Origin: Muscardinus avellanarius
Lineage: Eukaryota > Chordata > Mammalia > Rodentia > Gliridae
Length of the DNA: 64,000 nt
Direction: 5' to 3'
NCBI GenBank assembly: GCA_963383645.1
Contig: OY726572.1
Location: 64,704,738 to 64,768,737 of the forward strand
Shown here: piece after piece, positions 11,683-26,900 of the stretch
Position numbering within the stretch: position 1 is the stretch's first letter
Layout: each line of letters opens with the position of its first letter
The notes under the pieces: model-generated
Databases searched by the model: none
The model's input: the letters and a program-made list of their open reading frames with translations, nothing else
Told to the model about the DNA's origin: nothing
Position numbers and translations under genes: made by a program

Positions 11683-14600
11683 GAATTGATCAGTGTGTCT
11701 AACTAAGCATAGGAATCTAAAGGTAAATTAAAATATGGCCCCTATGTTGTGGTAGTGCACGCTTATAATCCCAGTACTTGGGAGACTGAGACAGGAAGAT
11801 CAGGCAGGTTCCAAGCCAGTCTCAGCTACTTAGTGAGGCTCTCAGAAACTTAGTGAGACCTTGTTTCCAAATGAAATATAAAATGGGTCTGGGCATATAG
11901 CCTGGAGGTAGAAACCCCCTAGGTTCCATCCTCAGTAACACACACACATAAGCGTGTGCACACACATATAAGCGTGCACACGCACACACACACAAAATAC
12001 ATAAATACACACACACACACACACACGTATATAGATATAAACATATAAATATATACTTTTTTTTCCCCTAGCTGGAGGTGGTGATGCACTTCTGTAATTC
12101 CAGTATTTGGGAGGCTAAGACAGGAGGATCCTGGCCATAGCAATTTAGCAAGACCCTATTTTAAACAATAATAAACTGGGCTCAGCAGCATACACTTGGG
12201 AGGCTAACACAGGAGGATACCAGGTTTGTGGCCAGCCTCAGCAATTTAGTGAGGCCCTCTGCAACTTAGACCCTTTTTCAAAATAAAAGAATAAAATAGG
12301 ACTGGGGATATAGCTTAGAGGTAGAATGCCACTGAGTTTCATCAAATAAATAATAGGGCTGGGGGTGTAGCTCAGGCAGAATGTCCCTGGGTTCAAGACC
12401 CAGTACAAAAAATTATAGTACCTACATCTATACAATTTCTATGTGTAATATTTTGTTTTCATGGAATAAATTTTCTCATTACCAATTCCCACAATGAGAA
12501 AATAATTTACTACTTATAGTTTTATATTTATGGACAGATTATTTTAAGACAAACACATTTGAGGATTATATCTGTTTATAATCTATAATATGCTGATATT
12601 TCTACAAGGGAATCTTCATCTACAAGGAGAATTCCCTAAATTGAAATTTCTCTAAATTCAGGAATTCTGTAAATTTTCCTTCCAGGGATTTAGAATTCTT
12701 TAATGTAATTTTAAAGTTTCTGTAGGACACGGAACTATTAGTCACTGATATCACCTGAACAGAGAGACAATTCCAAAAATTAAACACTGTCTAATTTTCT
12801 GCAAGGTCTTTAGTTATGAATTAACAGAATTTCCCTTTTTCATTATTCCCAAGAAAAATACAGACATATGACCATGTATTGATAATAATAAAGCTTTATT
12901 CTCTTTAAGAGATCAATAAATTAGAAGGCAAAAGCTCATATGTAAAGTTGCCTGTACTGTGATCTGGGAGACAACCCCATTAACTCACCAGAATGCAAAA
13001 TTCAGTTTCATAGCTCCTTGGATAAATTTCTTCTCTAACCTTTTCCTCAACAATTAAATTCTTACGATAACCATGTGATTAGGAAAAGGTCTGTCCACCC
13101 GTGAACCTATCTGCTGTTACCTCCTCCCTCTAAGCTGACTGGCATGACAGAGCAGAGGCATCCAGTCCATTCTTAAGGTATTGAGTCAAAAAGGCCAGAG
13201 CTTCCACAGCGTGGCAGCAGCTCTGCAGATGCCCACAGCATGAGAGTTGAAGTTGCAAAGCCCAGCAAAGGTTAAAACCGAGAGTGCCAAAGGCCTGTCT
13301 TGGCCGCTTTCTGCGACGCGTGCCCATGAACATGGCTGGTAACAATTGGCTCCAGGCCCCAGTGATTGTGGAGAGTGAGAACTGCAGCCAGGGAGTGGTC
13401 CATCGCAGAGCGAGGATTCATACACGCAGCGGCATCAGCCCAGGAGCAAAACACTGACAACCCTCTCACTAGTCCATGGAGAGGTGCAGCCTTGGAACCA
13501 GAATGGCGGCTTGGCGACAGGTGAATGTGCTGTGTCCCACACCATCATGGAAAATGCTGAGACATGAGCAGGTCTGACCAGTGGGGTTCCGAAGAGCAGA
13601 GCTGAGCCTCCTTGGGCGCCGCAGGGGACGCTCAGCCTCAACAGAACTGCTTCTCGCTTTTTGTGTGTATAATTTTTAAAAGAGCTGAGTAGTACTTACT
13701 TTCAACGAGCTCACAATATAGTGGGGATGTTGACATAGAACCCAAAGGTAAAATGAGAGCTGTCTGGTATTATAGGTATGATCATAACCGTGTTGTAGGA
13801 GCTAGCAGATCTGTAAAGGTCAGTTCAACCTGGTGGTGTCCTAGAAGGAAGTTCTTTACAGATGGAGTCGCGAAAGTCTGTTTATCCTGCAGTGTATAAA
13901 GGGAAGAGGAGGCAGAGCATTTCAGAGCTAGAGATGTGAAATGGTGGAGAATTAAAGAATCTAGGAGCCGGGCGTGGTGGCGCACGCTTGTAATCCCCGC
14001 GCCTGGGAGGCAGAGACAGGAGGATCGCGCAGGTTCGAAGCCAGCCGCGCTGGTTTAAAAGACCCTGTTTCCAAATAAGAAAAGTATAAAAATAGGTCTG
14101 GGAGTGTAGCCCGGAGGTAGAAGGGCTTCCAGGAACCCCAGTACCACAAAAAAAAAAAAAAAGGAGGTCCATGGCTCTAGCATAAACAGAATAAGGGTTG
14201 GAGAGAGACGCAGAAGACAGATGGTGAAAGTCCTGTACTCTATCAAAGTTTAGCCTTTACATATAAATATTTTTGGAAGATTTTAATCAGGAGAAAAAGT
14301 GATTTTTTCCCCCATCATACTGAGGATAGAACCCAGGGGTGATCTACCTCTGAGCTATACTCTCAGCCCTGTTTTATTCTATTTGAAATAGAATCTCACT
14401 AATTTGTGGGGCGCCTCACTAAGTTGCTGAAGCTGACCTTAAACCTGTGGTCCTCCTGTTTCAGCCTCCCGAGTATTGGGATTATAAGCATACACCTCCG
14501 TGCCCTGCTAAAGTTACGTTTTAGAATACTTCAGGACCAACGTGTGAAGGATGGATTGAAGAAAAATTGAGTACAAAAAAAATGGTGTCCGTTTTTTTGA

Positions 14601-17600
14601 GTACAAAAAAAATGGTGTCAGTTTTTTATCTTAATCTTTTAAAAAAGTTGTTTCCTTTTATGTGGCATTGATATGCTGATTTATCTGAAGTATTAACAGT
14701 TTGCTAAGTGTCCTTGGCTGAGATCATTTGATAAAATACTTTGATATTTCTAATATTTACCTCTAATAAAGTATATTTTATTTTCTAACTCCAGTCCTTT
14801 GGTTTTGTTCTAAATCCACTTTCTGTCTTATTTTTATAATTTACTAATTCTAACTTAATAATATACTTGCATGATGAATAGATTTCAGAAATTTGAGGTG
14901 AAAGTGACAGTATCTGTCCCACACATTAAAGTTAGTTCATTTGAAGCCTATATAAACACTTGAGGTTAAAATTTTAGGGTAAGTTGTTTGAAACTATAAT
15001 GATTTGACGGGCATCTCTTAGATATTGGTGGGTGCTTTGAAACTTTAATAAGCCATTCTGATAATTCATGTTGTTTACTTAGCTAGCCCATCACATGGTT
15101 TTAAAAAGAACAGACAAAATGCTCCCAAAGAAATTTGTCAAAGTTCCCACAGAGGGGAGAAGTAGAAAATAACAGAGCAATACTTGTCTTTATACCTTAC
15201 CTTTTATTTTTCTGCTCCAAATATTTAGTTGAATATTTCATGAGGGTTTTTTTTTCATTACTTTTATTGGATTTATAAAAAACTTAGGCTTGCTGAACTT
15301 GATGAGTTTTATTTTTTCTTCCTTTCTCTTTATTTTTAAACTTTTTAATGATGTAAAAGCACGTATTAAAGCTAATTTTTCCCATGTGAAATGGGCCTTT
15401 CCAGTGCGTATTTGTATTTACAGGATGGTTTAATACAGCAGTGTGGTGAGACAATGAAGGAAACAATTAATGTGAAAACTGTATGTGGCTATTACACATC
15501 AGCAGGGACCTATGGATTAGATTCTGTAAAAAAAAAGTGAGTTGCCTTTCTTGTTTTTCTTCCCATCTCACTTCTGGGAATTTGTTTGCTTTGGTTTCAA
15601 ACAGTGCATAGCTATAAGAAAAAAGGAATAAGAAGAAAAGTATGGGGATAGAACTTTGTTATTTAAAAAAAAAAATGCAGCCGGGTGTGGTGGCGCACGC
15701 TTGTAATCCCAGTACTTGGGAGGCTGAGACAGGAGGATCACAGGTTTGAGGCCAGCCTCAGCAAGTAGTGAAACTCATCAACCTAGTGAGACCCTGTTTC
15801 CAAATAAGAAATAAAAAATTGGGCTGGGGGTGTAGCTCGAAGGTAGAATGCCTCTGAGTTCAATCCCTATTACCACAAAAATAAGTAAATAAATAAAAAT
15901 AAAGTGTTTTTCTTTTGGACTAATCAGTAAATTCCCCAAAAGGGTTATCTTTGTATGGATGGGTAATACATTCTTATAAAAACTGTAATCTTTACAATAT
16001 ATTTTTTATTAAAATTATTTTAAGAAGTAGGCATAATAGAAATTATATCACTTTACTAGCAATTTTTTTAAACTCTTAATAATTGCAGAATTCATTTTCA
16101 GATTTTAAAGTTATAGGAATATGCAAGTACTTTTGTAAACCATTTAACAAACTTGAAATGAAATTTTCTTTAGTAAAAATTATTAATATAAATGGAATAT
16201 TCCCTTAATAACTACTTACAAAAGCAATACTAAATTTTGTTGTATCAAGCTAAAATTTTTAAGCATGTCCTAGCAAGATTAATATTAACTATAAGACCTA
16301 CTTAATAAATTCTAAGTATATGTTATACAGTGTAATAATTACATATTTTAATTTCAGATGCCTTGAGTGGCTTCTAAACAATTTGATGACTCACCAGAAT
16401 GTTGAACTTTTTAAAGAACTCAGGTATTTGAGTTTTAAATAATTGTAATTAATCATCCTAAAATAACGTTTTTCATTAGTTAAGAATATTTTTGTAGAGT
16501 GCAAAAACATGGAGCCGGATGTGGTGGCACATGCTTGGGAGGCTGAGACAGGAGGATCGCAGGTTCACGACCAGCCTCAGCAACTTGTGAGGCCCTGTTT
16601 CAAAATAAAGAATAAAAATAGGCTGGCGCTGTAGCTTGGAGTTCGATTGCCCCTGAGTTTGTTCTCCAGTTGCACGCACGTGCGTGCGCGCGCGCGCGCA
16701 CACACACACACGCACACGGATGCAAAAACATGACTATGGAAAAGTAAATAATTTATGAAAAGTATTTAACTATATCCATGGACAAGAGAAATGTTACATA
16801 AACTCTTATCTTTTTAGTAATGATAAAATGTATATTATGTCTATTGTTTCAGCCAATTTTTGAGGGGACTAGTCCTAGGGATCAAGTCCAGGGGCACTTC
16901 ACCCCCAACCCTGTTTAATTTTTATTTTGAAAAAGGGTTTCAGTAGTTTGATGAGAATATCGCTACTTGCTGAGTCTGTCTCTGAACCTGCAATCCTCCT
17001 GTCTCAGCCTCCCGGGTACTGGGATTACAGGCATGTGCTACCACATGCCTGTAATCTGTCTGTTTTAACCAAATTTATATTTTTATTTTTATATATGTTG
17101 TGTGTCTGTTAGGGGGGATTATAGGCATATGCCACCACGCCTGGCTTGTTTTAACTAATTTTAACAGATGAATTAATTGCTGCTGTAAGACTACAGAAAA
17201 CTTTATTATTATTATTTTTTGCTCTACTGGGTTTGGAACCCAGGGGCACTCTACCTCTGAGCTACACCCCCAGCCCTATTTTTTATTTTGAAAAGGGTCT
17301 CACTGAGTTGCAGAGCCTCACTAAGTAGCTGGCCGTGAACCTGCAGTCCTCCTGTCTCACATATAATCTTTTTTATTTGCTGACTAGATCACCTCTTAGA
17401 TTCTCAGATCCTTTTCTTTGCTCTTGAGAAATACCTTTGGTGGAAAAGTTTGAGAAGCATTCATTACCTAATGCCGTCAAGGCACAAACACATCTCTGAA
17501 GTATGTTTAAGAATCATTAGAAACATTTTGGGTTTTTTTTTTTCATAATTTCACATAGAACTTTTTCAAAAAGAAGCTGGATCATAATGGAGTCAACTTA

Positions 17601-20600
17601 AAGCCCAGAAGCTCTTATTACATTTTTGGCTTAAAGAAAAGGAAATAAAAACAAAAATGGGGCGGGTCACGGTAGTGCAGTCCAGTAACTTCAGTACTTG
17701 GGAGGCTGAGACAAGGAGGATGATAGGTTCACAGCCAGCCTCAGCAACTGAGAAGACTCTGTTACGAATAGATGTGTACATATGTATGGCGGGGGTGGGT
17801 CCATCCCAAATACTATAAAAGTAGAAAAGACAAAACAGCCGATAACATCATTTCCACTCTAAGTAGAGTCCTTCGGCTTGTGCCAAAGATTAAGCTCACT
17901 CCTGTTTATCTTTTGCAGTATAAACATCATGAAACAGCTCATTGGTTCATCTAACTTATTTGTGATGCAAGTGGAGATGGATGTATATACAGCTCTAAAA
18001 AAGGTATTGGCATAATATATATACAAGAATATCACCTCAACATTGCTTGTTATAGTGAAAAACTGGAAACAGCTAGTCTCCAGTGATAAAGGGATAGTTA
18101 GGAATGTAAGATAAGAATTCTACAGTTGCTATTGACTTATATGTCCTGATAAAGTTCATCATAAATTGAAAGATATCATTGTTGAAAATGCATCATAGCT
18201 TAGCCTTGCCTACTTTACACATGCTCAGAACACTTACCTTAGCCTGCAGTTGGGAAAAATAGTAAATCCCATTATATAGTAAAGTGTTGTATGTCTCGTG
18301 TCGTCTATTGAATACTACCTAAACTGAAAAATGTAATGGGTACACTTTCACACCATTGTGAACCTGAAAAATCCTAGCTCAAATCATTGTAGGTTGGGGA
18401 TTGTCTTCCAAAATGTTAAAAATATCTTTATTTATACTTAGAGATTCATGAGTGATTTAAGTAATTTTGTTTTGTACTTTTCTACCTTAAGAATGCAATA
18501 CTTTTCTGTTTTCCCAGAATGTTTTTCAACAACATATGTTTTCTAAGCCGGGCGTGGTGGCGCACGCTTGTAATCCCAGCACTTGGGAGGCTGAGACGGG
18601 AGGATCAGGCAAGTTCGAAGCCAGCCTCAGCAACTTAGTGAGGCCCTGTTTCCAAATAAAGTACAAAATAGGTCTGGAAGTGTAGCCTGGAGGTAGAAGG
18701 CCCCGAGGTACCACATAAAACAAACAAACAAACAAAAAATGTGTTTTTTACATATTCTAATTTTTTGTAAAAAGTGCAGCTTACAAAGTTATTTTCAAAG
18801 TTGAGCTTTAGTTGAAAGCATGATTTTGTGATGAAATCTTTACATAATTTTTGTAGAAAAAGTTGAAATTCTTATTTTAGAGGCTTATTTGCACTTCAGG
18901 CATATGTTGACTTTGTCTTTTGAAGTTTCAACATGTTTTAATCTAATATTCATAGCCCTCTGCAGAAGTAAGTCAGCATTACTCTTACTGTGCGAAGCAG
19001 ACTGAGGCACAGCCTGCTGTCCGAGTCCTGGTCTGCTGCCCTTTCCCTCCTGTAATTTTGCCTGTATCCTTTGTCCCTGGCTCAGAGCAGCGTCTGCATT
19101 CACCACAATTGTGAAACCTGGAATTGAGACACTTTCTGGGTCACATGATTGGGATTTTCTCATTTCTATAGTAGAGAAGAGATTCCATTACTGTTTTTCT
19201 ATGGAAGTTCAGCGTGTGGGCCAGTCATCCTTTAAAAAAGTAGTAGAGGGCCTGCGCTGTCTGATAGCGCTCGTTCTTTCCTGTTGCTGTAACCACTTTT
19301 ATGCCTGTAATGATAAATGTTAATAGCCATATGTTATCTGCTCTGTACTGGGCACCATTCCAAGATGCCACACATAATCTTTCTGATGTCCTATGAGGTA
19401 GACACATTGTCATGCTCATTTTGCACATGAAGAAATAAAGGTCTAGAGAAATTTGTTTATAGATCCAGTGTTTTAAAGTCTATTCTTTTACTCTGTATAC
19501 TGTCTCAACAGCAATAAGACAGACTCTTTTTCCCATGTTTAATTTCTTCCTTTTAATTCTCCCTTGTGTGTGTGTGTGAGGCGTGTTTTTTGTGAGATAG
19601 GATCTCACTGTGTTGTCCAGGCTGATTGGTCTTAAATCCTGGACTCAAGGAGTCCTTCTGCATCAGTCTCCCAAGTAGTTGGGGATTCAGGCCTGTGTCA
19701 CTCTGCCTGGTTTTAATTTATCATCTTTTTTCCCCCTCTTTGGTACTGGGGGCTGAAATACCAGGGGCATTCTACCTCTGAGCTGTACCACAAACCTTTT
19801 TTTTTTTTTATTTCAGGGTCTTGCTAAACTGCTGAGGTTGGCTCCAAACCTGTGTTCCTGCTGCCTCAGCCTTCCAAGTACTAGGATCATACAGATACTG
19901 TCACCACGTCCAGCTCTTTTGTAGTCTTACTTAGTATTTAGTGAAATTGAGTTGTTAATAGTGAACAGAAAAAAGTAATATAAAATTGCTAATGTAATGC
20001 AAATATTAAAGATTACCTTATTATTATGATTTTAAAGTAGGAGCAGTTTTTAAAAATAATCCTAAAATAATACTTATAATTTATTATTTATTTTTAATTT
20101 AGTGGATGTTTCTTCAACTCGTGCCTTCTTGGAATGGATCTTTAAAACAACTTTTGACAGAAACAGATGTCTGGTTTTCTAAGCGGAAAAAAGGTATGCC
20201 TGAATTTTTTGGTTTTTTTATTATTTATTTATTTATTTATTTTTTGCGGTACTGGAGATGGAACCCAGGGGCTCTGTTTTTTATTCTTTATTTTGAAACA
20301 GGGTATCACTGCATTGCAAAGGGCCTCACTAAGTAGCTGAAGCTGTCCACAAACTGAGATCCTCCAGTTTCAGCCTCCCAAATGCTGGGTTTACAAGGTG
20401 TCTCACCATGCCCAGCTTATCAGACTGATTTAGAATTGACTCATATCAACTTTATCACCGTCTTATCTAAGCAAAAGGGAATATACCATGTATTTTTTAC
20501 TTTGCTAAATCATCTGGGGGAAAAAAATGTAAGGCCTGAAATACAGAGGTGTGGATATAGCATCATCCTTAATTCATTATTTTCTTAGTTTATTATAATT

Positions 20601-20820
20601 TTAGTCCTTGTATTGGCATCTTTTTTATTTTTAATGATGTATTGAGCTGGGCATGGTGGTGCACACTGTAATCCCAGTACTTGGGAGGCTGAGACAGGAA
20701 GATTGCAAGTTCAAAGCCAGACTTAGCAAGACCCCGTTTCCAAATAAAAAATAAAAGTAGGGCTGGAGTGTGTAGCTCAGAAATAGAATGTCCCTGGGTT
20801 CAATTCCCAACAACTACAAC

Positions 20821-20861
<41 letters not shown>

Positions 20862-22564
20862 TATATATATATTTATTTATTTATATTTATTTATAGATTA
20901 TATATTGGACTTTCACTCTCCCACTTCAGTCTGCTCACGTGTCTCTGTCTTCTGTTGAGTCCCTCTGGCTTTCCCCAATCACTATTATGAATTTTGTGTT
21001 TACTATTCTCTTTTAAACAAAAATAATGTATCATACATTATGCAAAAATATGTCTTATGAAAAAATAATGTGTTATGCACTTATAACATATAATGTAGTA
21101 GCATGCTAATAAGCTGACTCTCTGAAAAAATAATCTCTGATTTGTAGCATCCTTTTCTTTCTTTTTTTTTTTTTTTTTGTGGTACTGGGGTTCCTGGAAG
21201 CACTTCTACCTCCGGGTTACACTCCCAGACCTATTTTTAATATTTTTATATTTGTATTTGGAAACAGGGTCTCTTACGCCAGCGCGGCTGCCTTCGAACC
21301 TGCGCGATCCTCCTGTCTCCGCCTCCCAAGTGCAGGGATTACAAGCGTGCGCCACCACACCCGGCTTGTAGCATCCTTTTCTTTGGTGCACATTCTCCTA
21401 ATGTGGCCATTTCCACAGCTCACGGGACGTCACCGAGTGCAGAGCTGGGTGGGAGATGTGCACTGTGCGCCAGCTGCAGCGCACCCTGTCAGCACGTCAT
21501 TTTGTGTTAGTTGTTATGAGACTACTTCACACTGTGGTCTCAGTTTCATTTCCTTGATAACTGAAGAGATAAAACAGCTCTCATATGTTTATTGGTCATG
21601 TATTTCCTCTTTTGTCAAATGTCTGAGTGTTTAATGTGAGAGTTTTTTCTTTTAGTGGTACCTTTCTAGTTCACAGAGATCTTGTGTTCTAAATGAAGCA
21701 TGATTTAGACAATAGTCTGTTATAGCAGCTCTCATCTTTTCCCCATCCTTCCTAGCAGCAATGCTGCTGCAAGTGCTGCTACAAGGACAGACCTCTTTAC
21801 ACAAATTCCTGTTTGATAGCAATAACTTTAGGTATCTGTTTCTCACTTGTGTGAAAGCACACTTGAATACAACAGAGAGTAATCTTTAGGAATAACCTTC
21901 AATTCTTCCTGAAAGAAAAACTTACTCAAATACTTCAGAAACTGGAATTATCCTAGTAATGTTAATACTGCTCGTGTATTGCAAATCTGTGGTGAGTGTC
22001 TTATTTTGTCTTTTAGTAGAAAATGAATGTATTGTGTTTATCACATGCAGCTGAAGCATAAGCTAAAAGAATTGCAGACATGTTCTGTGTCCTGTGTATC
22101 TGATAAAGACCTTGATGTGGTGCTCTGGGCGCCAGAGCTTCACTGATGCTCACTCCTTGGGAGTTTAACCCGAGCATCTTCCTTAGGCCTTCCTCTCCTG
22201 GTTTACTGTACTGTATTGGAAGCTCCAAACTTCAAAAAATGTACAGTTAAATTCTCAGGCTAACAGTCTAATCAGGACCAATGTTAACATTCTCAGACTG
22301 TTTCTGAATCTTCTAAGTTTTTATTCTTACATCTGAGGTTTATAAAATTCTTGAAATTCATTTGCTGGGCATGGTGGCGCACGCTTGTAATCCGGATTCA
22401 GCGCTTAGGAGGCTGAGACAGGAGGATCACACAAGTTCCAAGTCAGCCTCAGCTACTTAATGAGACTCTCAGCAACTTAGTGAGACCCTGTTTCCAAATA
22501 AAATATAAAATAGGTCTGGGAGTATAGCCCGGAGGTAGAAAAGCCCCTGGGTTCCATCCCCAGT

Positions 22565-22656
<92 letters not shown>

Positions 22657-23868
22657 AAATTAACTTATATTTTTATGGCATGTATGTCTCTATCCATAAA
22701 AACATTTAGAAATAAATAAATAGCTAATCAAATAATGAAAAGAATAGCTACTTAAGCTTTTTTTTTTAATATGTACAGAATTTGAAGGCACCGCCTTTCT
22801 TGAGACTGAGCAAGGAAAACCATTTGTGTCAGTGTTCAGACATTTAAGGTTACAGTATATTATTAGTGATCTGGCCTCTGCAAGGATTATTGAACAAGAT
22901 TCTCTAGTTCCTTCAGGTAAGAGAACATGAGTTTATGATTTCAAGTAATTTTTTATTATAACAGTAATATATGTCATAGAAAAGAATAATGAAAAAATAA
23001 ATTATCCTTAATCCTCAAAAGACATATTTTTGTGCCTCACTGGAATTGTACTATATAGATAATTTTCTGTGCTCAAATGTGAGTATATATTGTGGGTATT
23101 TTTCCATGTTGTATTTCACTTAAATACTCTCCAGAATACATAAATGGCTAAACAGTGTTCTGTAAAATGGAGGGATGTTCTTTAGTTTGATTAACCAGTA
23201 CACTCTTCTGAATCAGACTTTTAAAAAATGATTTTTGGCTAGGCATGGTGGCTCATGCTTGTAATCCCAGCACTCAGGAGGCTGAGACTGGAGGATCGTG
23301 GTACGCGGACAGCCTCAGCTACTTAGTAAGGCCCTCCGCAACTTAGTGAGTCCCTGTTTCAAAATAAAGGATAAAAAATAGGGCAGGGGCTGTAGCTCAG
23401 AGGTCGAATGCTCCTGGGTTCTAACCTCAGTACCGCAAAAAAAAAAAAAAAAAAAAAAAAGATGTTTGAAGTATTCAGTCTTACCTTTCTCTTAGTACTG
23501 CTTCAGTGTGCTTTATTTATTTTTTAGTTTTTCCTCTCCTTATTCTGAAGTTCTAAAGCTTCATGTTGGATCAACTATACTTTTGCCGCTCATAATATAA
23601 ATTTTTAAACAATTGGTTACTTTTCTAAGCTAAATCTCTGTAATGTTTCTGAAAATTTCAGTTTAATTATATATAAGCTTAGTAAAGCTGGGCATGGTGG
23701 CTCACGTGTTTGGGAAGCAGACAGGAAGATCACACAGGTTTAAAGCTACTTAGTGAGGCTCTCAGCAACTTAGTGAGACCCTGTTTCCAAATAAAGTATA
23801 AAATGGGCCTGGGAGTATAGCCCGGAGGTAGAAAATCCCCTGGGTTCCACCTCCAGTACCACCAAAAA

Positions 23869-23915
<47 letters not shown>

Positions 23916-26900
23916 AATACAAGCTTAGTAATAGAAAGGTAGCAATTCTATAATAGTTTTAGTATATGTTAAACAGCAGGCCCTAGCAATCATGTAATGT
24001 TACATGCCAAAGCCAATTCTGCATGCCCATTTTAACTCCCTCTCTCCCCACACCCACCTTTTTTTTTTTTTTTTTTTTTTTTGTACTAGAGGCTGAACCC
24101 AGGGGCATTCTACCTCTGAGCTACAGCCCCAGCATGATTTTATTTTTTATTTGGAAACTGGTTCTCACTAGGTTGATGAGAGTCTCACTACTTGTTGAGG
24201 TTGTCCTAGAACTTGTGATCCTCCTGTCTCAGCCTCCTAAGTACTGGGATTACAAGAGTGTGCCACTACACCTGGCTTTTTTATGAAATAGGGTCTCACT
24301 GAGTTGCTGAGGGTCTTCCTAACTTGCTGAGGCTGGTCTCAAACCTGTGATCCTCCTGTCTTAGTCTCCCAAGCACTGGGAGTATAGGTGTGCAAATTTT
24401 CCTTCCTTTTAAGGGTCTTTAGAAATAAAAGCGGTTGGGGGGAAAATGAATTTAGAATTTATAATCATCTTATCAACTACTTAGAGTAAATCTTGTATTT
24501 TCTTCCATTCTTTATTGTTAATAAATTGATTGATGTTTACCTTTTAGAATGGTTATCTTCTGTGTATAAACAGCAGTGGCTTGCTATGCTCCGAGCAGAA
24601 CAAGACAGTGAAGTGGGGTAAGTATTATTACATCATATCAGTATTCATTGGAGAAAAACTTTCAGTGCTGAGGATCAAACTCGTGATCTCTTGCATGGTC
24701 CAAAAAAATCACTTTTTTTTTTTTTTTTTGCTATGAATTGCGAGTGTGTGTGTGTGTGTGTGTTCATATTGAACTTTGAGGCATCCTGCCACTAAGCTTT
24801 GCCCCCAGACTTATTTTTTATTTTGAAACAGGGTCTTGCTATGGCCAAGCTGGCCTTAAACTTGCAATCCTCCTGCCTCAGCCTCTCAAGTATTGAGATT
24901 ACAGGTGTGCGCCATTCTACCTGGCTTGCTACCTTGAATTTTTAGATGCATTCGTTGTATTAAAAAAAAAGGAACTATTTTGAAAACTGTTGAAATAGAG
25001 AAAAGATCAGTTGTAATAAACTCTTATCATTTTATGTTTATGACATTTTCTAGTCAATTAGTATAACAGAATGTTCACATTGTCACTTGCTGTGTTAATA
25101 AAATTGAATAATTCTTACACATATTGCTTGGAAGAATGCTTTCATAAAGCATGATTTTTATATTTATGTAGAGATAAGGCTAATTTTTTTTTTTTTTTTT
25201 TTTTTTTTTGGTGGTACTGGGGTTCCTGGAAGCCCTTCTACCTCCGGGCTACACTCTCAGACCTATTTTATATTTTATTTTTATTTGGAAACAGGGTCTC
25301 TTAAGCCAGTGTAGCTGGCTCCGAACCTGCGCGTTCCTCCTGTCTCCGCCTCCCAAGTGTGAGGATTACAAGCGTGCGCCACCATGCCCGGCTAGATAAG
25401 GCTAATTTTAATATTTGTGGTAGTATTATCAAATACTGATTGTGGTTTTACTTGTCTTCCCCCAAAGCATGTGACATCCTACAAAATATTTATGTGCTTT
25501 CTTCATTTTAAGGGAAAAAAATAATCTGTTCTTGGAATTTATAGTGCTTTACAGTTCACAGAAGTACTTTCATATTTGTTATTTGATCCTTATGCTAGCT
25601 AACTCCTTAAAATAGACAGTGTGGCTGGGTGTACTGGCGCATGCTCATAATCCCAGCATTTGGGAGGCTGAGATGGGAGGATTGAGGTTCTTGGACAGCC
25701 TCAGCTACTTAGTGAGGACCTCTGCAACTCAGTAAGGGATTATTGCTATTCAAGATCATTGAAGCTAAATAGTGAGAAAAGGGGCTCATTGGCTATTTCT
25801 TCTATGTGCATTTGTTAGTATTTTTCATAAGTTTAATAATAATAACAAATGTCAGAGTCTGAGAACTATCTTATTACATATAGGAAAAGATGAAACTTTG
25901 ATTAGCATTGCCTTTGGGAGCCTTCAACAGTCTATCTCAGATGCCTTTAGCTTTATCTCTTCTCATGTTCGTCTTTTGCACCAGCCGCACTAAATTCTCT
26001 ATCCATTTACATTCTGTTCTCCAGTGCCTTTTCTATAGGCAAAAGGGAATAGTCTACTGTTCCTCCTTCCTCAGATTACAGCTCCACCTAGTGCAAATAA
26101 TACGTATAGTGATGACGCCCACCACTGTGGACGATAAATCTGTGCTGCTTGCTTTTAACAGAACACTTTTGCTTTTAACCTCTCCCACGTTATTGTAATT
26201 GTTAATTACATCTGGTTTCCTACTAGCCTGAGCTTGGATGCCAGGGGCATTGTTTAGTTTACATTTACTTATGATTCTTATATCTCTAATTTCTAGTCAC
26301 CTTATGTTGTAAATGAATACAGTGTATTTTATTTGGAGATATCAAACTAATAATAATGTTCTTTATTATCACAACTTGAAATAAGTGTTTTTTCTTAGTT
26401 GATCAAAGTTTGAAAGGGAAGAATAAACTGAAGAATAGATAAAATTATGCAACTTTTTCCTGAGATTTTGATTTTGTAGAGTTATACTACATGAAAAAAT
26501 GGTTTGCATGTTAAATAAATAATATCAAGTGATAGGTAGATACCAAGTCACATATTGGAGAAATAATAGCTTTTACTTAGTTATACCTTTAAGTATATTT
26601 TCTTTTTTTTTTTTATTGTAGTACTAGGGATTGTGTCCAGGGATATTCTACCTCCAAGATACAACCCTAGCCCTATTTTTTACTCTTTATTTTGAAACAG
26701 AGTGTCACTAAGTTGCAAAGGGCTCATAGCTGAGGCTGGCTGTGAAGCTGCAATCTTGTCTCAGCATGAGTACTAGGATTACAAGCATGAGTCACCATGC
26801 CTGGTTTAAGTATATTTTCTTGGTAAACAGTCTCTTATAGATATTTCTCTCTGTTTCTCTGGTTTGGTTAAGCCCTAACAGAAGTAATCTAGAAGTCTGG

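Noticed and set aside
13130..13641. Overlapping minus-strand frames of 65-79 codons as a small gene
   Set aside because: No shared frame, no splice signals that link them and no recognisable protein; kept only as an unclassified block.
21179..21634. 151-codon open frame
   Set aside because: First part is an antisense subtype C SINE, last part an antisense L1 remnant.
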